Assembly: GCA_028751875.1 (NCBI GenBank)
Contig: CM054141.1
Span: forward strand, 39,965,143 to 40,029,142
DNA from: Rapana venosa
Lineage: Eukaryota > Mollusca > Gastropoda > Neogastropoda > Muricidae
DNA length: 64,000 nt
Direction: 5' to 3'
Shown one piece after another: positions 58,731-64,000 of this stretch. A program made the position numbers and the translations under genes. Every line of letters starts with the position of its first letter. The stretch's first letter is position 1. The notes under the pieces are model-generated. The model did no database searches and was not told where the DNA came from. It saw only the letters and a list, made by a program, of their open reading frames with translations.

Positions 58731-58739
58731 TACTACTAC

Positions 58740-59040
58740 TACTACTACTACCACTAGTATGTTCTTTCGAGCCAGAAGGCCCATAGAGCCGGAGCGTATC
58801 CCGGTTTCTGTAGCTTTAAGCGAACTGATGGTTTTTCACCACCCCTGTGACAGGACGCTAGTCTGTCGCCAGATACTTCCCCAGCAGAGCTGGTACCCAC
58901 TTGTACACCTGGGTGGAGTGAGGAAAATAGGAGTAAAGTGTCTTTCCCAAGGACACAACACCGAGCCGAGCGGGGATCGAACCCGCGACCTCTGGATCAC
59001 GAGTTGACCGCCTAAACCACTCGACCACGGTGCCTCCCAC
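58740..59040 (-). mobile_element. tRNA-derived SINE inserted in the array
   Basis: On the minus strand it begins at about 59036 with ggaggcaccgtggtcgagtgg (A box) and reaches gggttcgatcc (B box, about 58974-58984), so the head is tRNA-like. The body runs through tccttgggaaagacacttta and a cacccaggtgtacaagtggg central motif (58889-58919) to the ctggctcgaaagaac end near 58765. CTA/CTACTA simple repeats lie on both sides and may be its target duplication or tail. The 3' acceptor-arm pairing is absent, so this is not a functional tRNA gene. Confidence 0.85.
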
Positions 59041-59057
59041 TACTACCACTACTACTA

Positions 59058-59135
59058 CAATAATAATAATGATAATAATAATACATAGAGTTTATACAGC
59101 ACTGTATTTTGCAAAACACAAATCAAAGCCCTAAT
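59058..59135 (+). repeat. R3 second-part fragment
   Basis: (AAT)n followed by acatagagtttatacagcac and caaaacacaaatcaaagccc, a diverged match to 17490-17548. It abuts the SINE. Confidence 0.6.
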
Positions 59136-59189
59136 CTTTCACATGCAGCCAGTTACGATTAGTAGTAACAGTTACAATTATTTTTGTTG

Positions 59190-59955
59190 TGCGTTATTTC
59201 ACTCACTATGGTGATGTTTGTTTTCTTCGTCCACTATGTTCTTGTTCGATTTCTTCCTTCATTATGGTGATAATTTTTTTCTTCACTAAGGTGATGTTTG
59301 TTTTCTTTTTCACTATGGTGATGGTTTTTTCTTAACTCACTATAGTGATGTTTGTTTTCTTTTTCCACTATGGTGATGATTTTTTCCCACTATGGAGATG
59401 TTTTTTTCCCTCACTCACTATGGTGATGTTTGCTTTTTTTTTTCACCATGGTGATGATTTTTTTCTACTATGATGACGTTTGTTTTCCTTTTTCACTATG
59501 GTGATGATTTTTTTCACTATGGTAATGTTTGTTTTCTTTCTTCACTATGGTGATGTTTGGTTTTTTCCTTCACCATGGTGATGATTTTTTCCCTAATATT
59601 GTGATGTTCGTTTTATTCCTCCACTATGCTGGTATTTGATTCGTTTGTTCACTATGGTGATGTTTGCTCTTTTTTTCTCTTCACTATGATGATATTTGTT
59701 TTCTTCCTCCACTATGATGAAGTTTGTTTTCTTCCTTCACTATGATGATGTTTGTTTTCTTCCTTCACTATGACGATGTGCTTTCTTCTTTCACCATGGC
59801 GAAGTTTGTTTTCTTTCCTCCGCTATGTTCATGCTTGTTTTCTTTCCTCCGCTATGTTCATGCTTGTTTTCTTTCCTCCGCTATGTTCATGTTTGTTTTC
59901 TTTCTCCGCTATGTTCATGTACGTTTTCTTTCCTCACTATGGTGATGATATCTTT
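59190..59955. repeat. Minisatellite block F, 28-32 bp unit
   Basis: Units near cactatggtgatgtttgttt plus tcttcctt; the ccatgttgat core is replaced by ctatggtgat. At 59813-59930 an almost perfect 32-bp unit (ctccgctatgttcatg...) is repeated in tandem. Confidence 0.9.
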
Positions 59956-59959
59956 TCAT

Positions 59960-60085
59960 GGAAGGTACAGCAGCAAGGGAGGGTAGATGGGTCCACCCTC
60001 AATATGCTGGCCCCTAGAGAAGCAAGGTCTCTGACGCCTCAGTCCTCTGCCACCTTATAGGTTATGGGACACCCCGTTTTACCCT
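59960..60085 (+). mobile_element. 3' half of the tRNA/5S SINE inside the array
   Basis: Starts at ggaaggtacagcagcaaggg and continues through atatgctggcccctagagaa to ttataggttatgggacaccc. Only the 3' part is present, consistent with 5' truncation at insertion. Confidence 0.85.
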
Positions 60086-62225
60086 TGTCTTTTCTCTACC
60101 ATAATGTTTGCTTTCTTCTTTCTCTCTACCATCTTCAGATCTATTTTCGTTCTCTCCCGCCATAATGTTTGTTTCTTTTTTCTTCCTCTGCCAACTTTGT
60201 ATTTGTTTTATTTTAATTCATATGACTTTGTTTCCTTCCTCCTCTATGTTAATGGCTTTTATATTTCTCTTATGCCATGCTTATTTGTTTTGTCTTATTT
60301 TCCTACTCTGCTTAGTTTATATTGTTTCTTCTTCTTTCTCTTTCAAATGTATTTTAATTCTCCGCCATCTTCATGCTCATTTCTCTCCTTCTCTTCCATG
60401 TCTATGCTTTCCATATTCGCCATGTTGATGCCTTTTATCCTTTTCCTCACCATGTTGATGGCTTATTTTTCTCTAATAAGCAATAGCAACGTATATTTTC
60501 CCGTCCTCTGCCATGCCATTGTGATATTTGAATTTATCTTCTTTCATTGACTTATATTTGGGGGGGGGGTCCCTACGCCTTGTTAATGTTGGTTTTCCTC
60601 TTCATCCATCATATTGTCGTCTGTTTTCTTAAACGATCATGTTTTTTGTCCTCCTCTCCTACGTTGTTTTTCCTCTATGTTGATGGAATGTTTCCCTTTT
60701 TCTCCAAATGTTTGTCTTTGCCAAATGTCTGTTCACATGTTTCTCTTCCATATTGACGTTGTGTTTTCTTCCTCCACCATGTTGATGTCTGTGTTCCTCC
60801 TCCTTCTCTGTTTTACCTTTGGTCTCCCCCCCTTCCCCCCCCCTCAACTATCCCCATGTTCGATTTCTTCCTTGTACGTCATGTTCGTATTTGTTGTCAT
60901 TATTGTCTATTTTTCCTCTATTACACTATGTATATTTTTTCCTTAATAAACGATATTTACACTATGTTGATGTTTCTGTAGTAAACCGTATTTGCACTAT
61001 GTTGTCTTTTCCTTAATAAACGATGGTGGTTTTGTGTCCTGCATTGAAGTGGTATTTCTTTTCTCCTCCTCCTTTTCTTTTTCTCCATTTTCTCCTCTAG
61101 TTTGGTGTTTGGTTTTTCCTTATCTGGATGATCATGTATGTTTACTTTTTTCTCTGATATATACGAGTATGGTTTCATCTTCCACCCTGTTGATTTATGT
61201 TTATTCCTTTTCTGCCGTGTTGACAGAATATTCTCCTCCTGTGCCATGTTGATGTCTGTTTTTGCTTTCTTTGATTATATTGATGTCTGCTTTCTTTCTT
61301 TTCTACCATGTTGATGTTTTCCTTCTGCTCCGCTCTGTCTATGTCTGTTTATTTATGTCCGTTTTATTTATCGTCCACTTCTTTTATGTCCGTTTTCGTC
61401 CTCCACTGAAATCTCGTCCGTTTTCTTCCTCTTCTGCTATGTTTATGTCCGTTGTCTTCTTCTTCTGCTATGTTTATATCTGATGACTTTTTCCTCTTTG
61501 CTGATTATTTTGTGTCCTCATCCCACCGAGTTGTTGCTGTTTGTGTTATTGCTCCTCCACCATACTGACGGGATAGTTCAGTGGTCAGAGCACTCGCTTT
61601 TCTCGAGCTAAGGCTAAGCTCCTATGACCACAAAGGTTATGGGACACCTTTACCATTTTTTGCTTTTTTTTCTATTTCGGAATGCTGATGTTTTTCTCTT
61701 CTGGGATGTTGGCGTCTGTTTTCTCCACACTCCACCATTTTGATGCTGATTTGTTTTCTCTTCCACCAAGTTAATGTGAAGGGTTTTTTTGTTTTTTTCT
61801 CTCTTTGGCATATTGATCTTGTTAGTTCCTCCTCTGTCATGTTGATGTTTGTTTTCTTCCTCTCCAATAGTGATTTTTTTCCATTCTTCATGATGGTGAT
61901 GCTTGTTGTTTTTTTCCTTCTACTATGGCAACGAATTTATTCTTCTTTCTCCACCATGCTAAAATTTGTTTTCTCCTCAGTCACGCTTATGACGTGTTTT
62001 TTTACTGCTATATTGACGGGTTTTCTTTATTAACTCCACCATGTTGGTTTTTTTCCCCTCCTCAGCCATATTGAGGTTTTCTTTCTCTAATATGTTGATG
62101 TTGGTTTCCCAGCCCCCTCCACACCTTATTGGTGTTTGGGTTTATTTTCACCCACCAATTTGATATCTCTCTATTCTGCTATGTTGATATTTTTCTCCTG
62201 TGCCTTTTTGATGCTTAATTCATTC
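60086..62225. repeat. Minisatellite block G, degenerate
   Basis: T/C-rich with scattered ccatgttgatg, gtttgttttc and tatgtccgttttc words and no steady period. It fades out by about 62.2 kb. A run of 9 G lies at about 60559. Confidence 0.7.
61567..61655 (+). mobile_element. Internally deleted tRNA/5S SINE copy
   Basis: The head (gacgggatagttcagtggtc, agagcactcgcttt) joins directly to the 3' end (aaggttatgggacaccttta). The 5S-like segment and body are missing. Its position inside block G shows that it post-dates the array there. Confidence 0.8.
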
Positions 62226-62494
62226 CTCATGCTCTTACCTACGATTTTTGTCTTTAAAATAACCGAACACGACTGACCCTATAGGAAGCGTTTGATAGCT
62301 ACATAGAAGTTTTATAAATGTACGGTGTAAAGATATACATCTGATTAACAAAGTATGTATTTTTAACCTTACTATACACTATTAATTCTGATCTGATTTA
62401 ACAATGAACTTTTGGGCCATAGAATAACTTTTGAACAAAGAAAAATGCAAACATATAATTTTTGTGCTTGTTTAAGAACTGCACATATTTCAAG
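62226..62494. other. Unassigned AT-rich sequence
   Basis: No feature recognised. Confidence 0.5.
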
Positions 62495-62562
62495 CTGTTA
62501 TTGAGCGCTTTGATTTGTTGCTTTACAAGATTCAGCGCTATATAAATTCCATACATAATAAT
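62495..62562 (-). repeat. R3 second-part fragment, inverted
   Basis: gagcgctttgatttgttgct, ttacaagattcagcgctata and taaattccatacataataat are the reverse complement of 17490-17548. Confidence 0.7.
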
Positions 62563-62833
62563 AATAATTTTCTAAGTCGTAAAATACAACTAAAAATAGG
62601 ATCAGCCACACGTTTGATAACTGCATTTCCACACCTGTGTATTATTGTAAAGGCAGGATATTTTGGTAATTGCACGTTTTCAAAAACTCGATACATAAAA
62701 CCAAAATTAAGTGAGTATCTATATTTCCGGAATTGCATGTTCTGCATTAGAAGTTTAGGGCAAATGCACTTTTTGATGGCTTTACATCTATTTGCATTGG
62801 TGATTGGATACGAAATGATATACCATTACGCAG

Positions 62834-62851
62834 ACACACACACACACACAT

Positions 62852-62900
<49 letters not shown>
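62834..62900. repeat. (CA)n microsatellite
   Basis: CA repeat with one TGCA break. 62563-62833 is AT-rich; nothing recognised. Confidence 0.95.
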
Positions 62901-62902
<2 letters not shown>

Positions 62903-63012
62903 TACTGTCAACCTTCTACCCAATTTACTGATTAAACATGGATCTTATTCAACCTCTCCACCCGCTCCTGCATCCTTAATCTTGCACTTCTTTCCCTACC
63001 ATCCTCGTCCAC

Positions 63013-63038
63013 ATTCTCTCTCCCTCTCTCTCTCTCTC

Positions 63039-63069
<31 letters not shown>

Positions 63070-63072
63070 GCA
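63013..63072. repeat. (CT)n/(CA)n microsatellite
   Basis: CT block then CA block. Confidence 0.9.
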
Positions 63073-63284
63073 TTCAGTTAAACCTCATACCAACACCCTC
63101 TGCCCCACCCCCCACCCCTCAAATGAGAATAATCGTCCTACCCCCTCCCCCCAAAAAAAACAACAAAAAAAAACTACCTCCTCCTACTATATGTCCCCCT
63201 TCCGCTTCTTAAACCTACAAGAAATATCATGAAGTTATGAATGAAATATCAGCAGCATCTGGTGAATTAAGGGCTGGGATTTTT

Positions 63285-63545
63285 GCGGTCTCCCAGGATA
63301 ACGTCAAGTGCAGACCTGCTAGTGCCTTTATTCCCTACGTGTATATACACATGCAGAAGATCAAATATGCCTACCAAAGATCCCGTAGCTCACATTTTAT
63401 GTCATCGTTTGGTGGTTTACGGGAACACGAGCATAATTATCCAGATTACATTCCTGAAGTCGGAATGCGATTACCTTCATGTTGGGCAAACAAGTTGCAT
63501 ATGCAAAGTCCTACAGCTCTAGTCGAAGATCGAAGATCGAAAAAG
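63285..63545 (+). mobile_element. SINE-like dispersed repeat
   Basis: Contains agaagatcaaatatgcctac, caaagatcccgtag, cgtttggtggtttacggga and a ttgggcaaacaa segment, ending in gaagatcgaagatcg plus an A-rich tail. The order of these words matches a repeat I recall as very common in gastropod DNA (AAGATCAAATACGCACGTTA type). This is memory only. An open frame over it (63237-63596) is incidental. Confidence 0.5.
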
Positions 63546-64000
63546 AAAACTTTACAAAATTGTTTCTTTTTCGTCAGCCTGAACCATGGTGTCTAACTGC
63601 CCTTGTGTCCACAAGTGGGGCTGGGGTTAAGGTAAAGGTTAGTGTAAGCGTTAGGGTTAGCATCAACAGTTAGTACTGGGAGAGGGTGGTTGGTCAGGTC
63701 AGTTTGTTTGTCTGCCTGTCTGCATGTGGACACAACAACACACAGACACAATGGTATGCTGCTTTTATGTAATTATAGCATCGTGCAAATTACAAGTTAC
63801 CTCACCTACAAATCGGAAACATAAATAATAAAATAAACTAATTGTAGTGTTTTGTTTCCTTTCCGCTGTATTTTCCATCATTTCAGCAAGACATTCTAAT
63901 ACCTACAGTTTGGGTAACAGCTTGCGTTTGTTTAAATAAAGGCCCCCCAAAATCAAAAGCTTTAGTCTGAAATCAATGATGCGACGAGAAGAAATGTGTA
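63546..64000. other. Unassigned sequence to window end
   Basis: Includes a short ggttagg-type stretch (63625-63662) and AT-rich sequence. No gene recognised. Confidence 0.45.

Noticed and set aside
58970..59036. Functional tRNA gene on the minus strand
   Set aside because: A and B boxes are present, but the 3' acceptor strand does not pair and the sequence continues into a SINE body.
63625..63662. Interstitial telomeric repeat (TTAGGG)n
   Set aside because: Only one or two imperfect ggttagg units; too short.

Overview
The window looks like non-genic DNA from an animal genome, most likely a marine gastropod mollusc. The evidence is: (a) no compact gene array and no operon-like layout, but very dense CA, CT, CTGT, GATA and CCAT microsatellites; (b) tRNA-derived and 5S-derived SINEs plus decayed LINE reverse-transcriptase genes; (c) several dispersed repeats whose words I recall as common in gastropod genomic DNA (recalled, not checked). 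I could identify no host protein-coding gene. The longest open frames are either a dead LINE or readthrough of minisatellite arrays.

Layout. 0-2.0 kb: a 5'-truncated RTE-like LINE (604-1955) sits inside an older SINE (373-603 and 1956-2020), and a 13-bp target-site duplication marks both junctions. 2.0-5.3 kb: microsatellites, a 350-bp purine tract and two AT-rich blocks that could be regulatory. 5.3-12.4 kb: six diverged copies of one repeat (called R1 here), all in the same orientation. 13.2-15.7 kb: four same-orientation copies of a second repeat (R2), each next to a microsatellite. 16.3-17.6 kb: a LINE fragment, a complete chimeric SINE and a third dispersed repeat (R3). 18.7-21.1 kb: three tandem units of about 835 bp, each carrying what looks like the C-terminal tail of a LINE ORF2. 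21.6-26.1 kb: a fourth short repeat (R4) and a second, Jockey/CR1-like LINE relic near 24.2-25.1 kb. 27.3-30.4 kb: one possible secretory exon, more repeat fragments and a diverged SINE.

30.5-62.2 kb is dominated by one related family of 28-33 bp minisatellite units. The top strand is strongly pyrimidine-rich throughout. The family occurs in blocks, each with its own consensus: A 30.5-34.4, decayed remnants to 36.5, B 39.3-40.8, C/D 43.5-53.0, E 53.0-58.7, F 59.2-59.95 and G 60.1-62.2 kb. Blocks are separated by AT-rich non-array DNA (36.5-39.3 and 40.8-43.5 kb) and interrupted by SINE insertions. Block D has higher-order repeats of about 1.6 kb. 62.2-64 kb returns to ordinary repeat-rich DNA and includes one more SINE-like element.

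The two observations I rate highest are the SINE whose head joins a tRNA-like A box to an ungapped 5S rRNA segment, and the 30-kb strand-asymmetric, hierarchically organised minisatellite. Many single-base indels in parts of the arrays may be uncorrected long-read errors, so fine structure there should be treated with caution.
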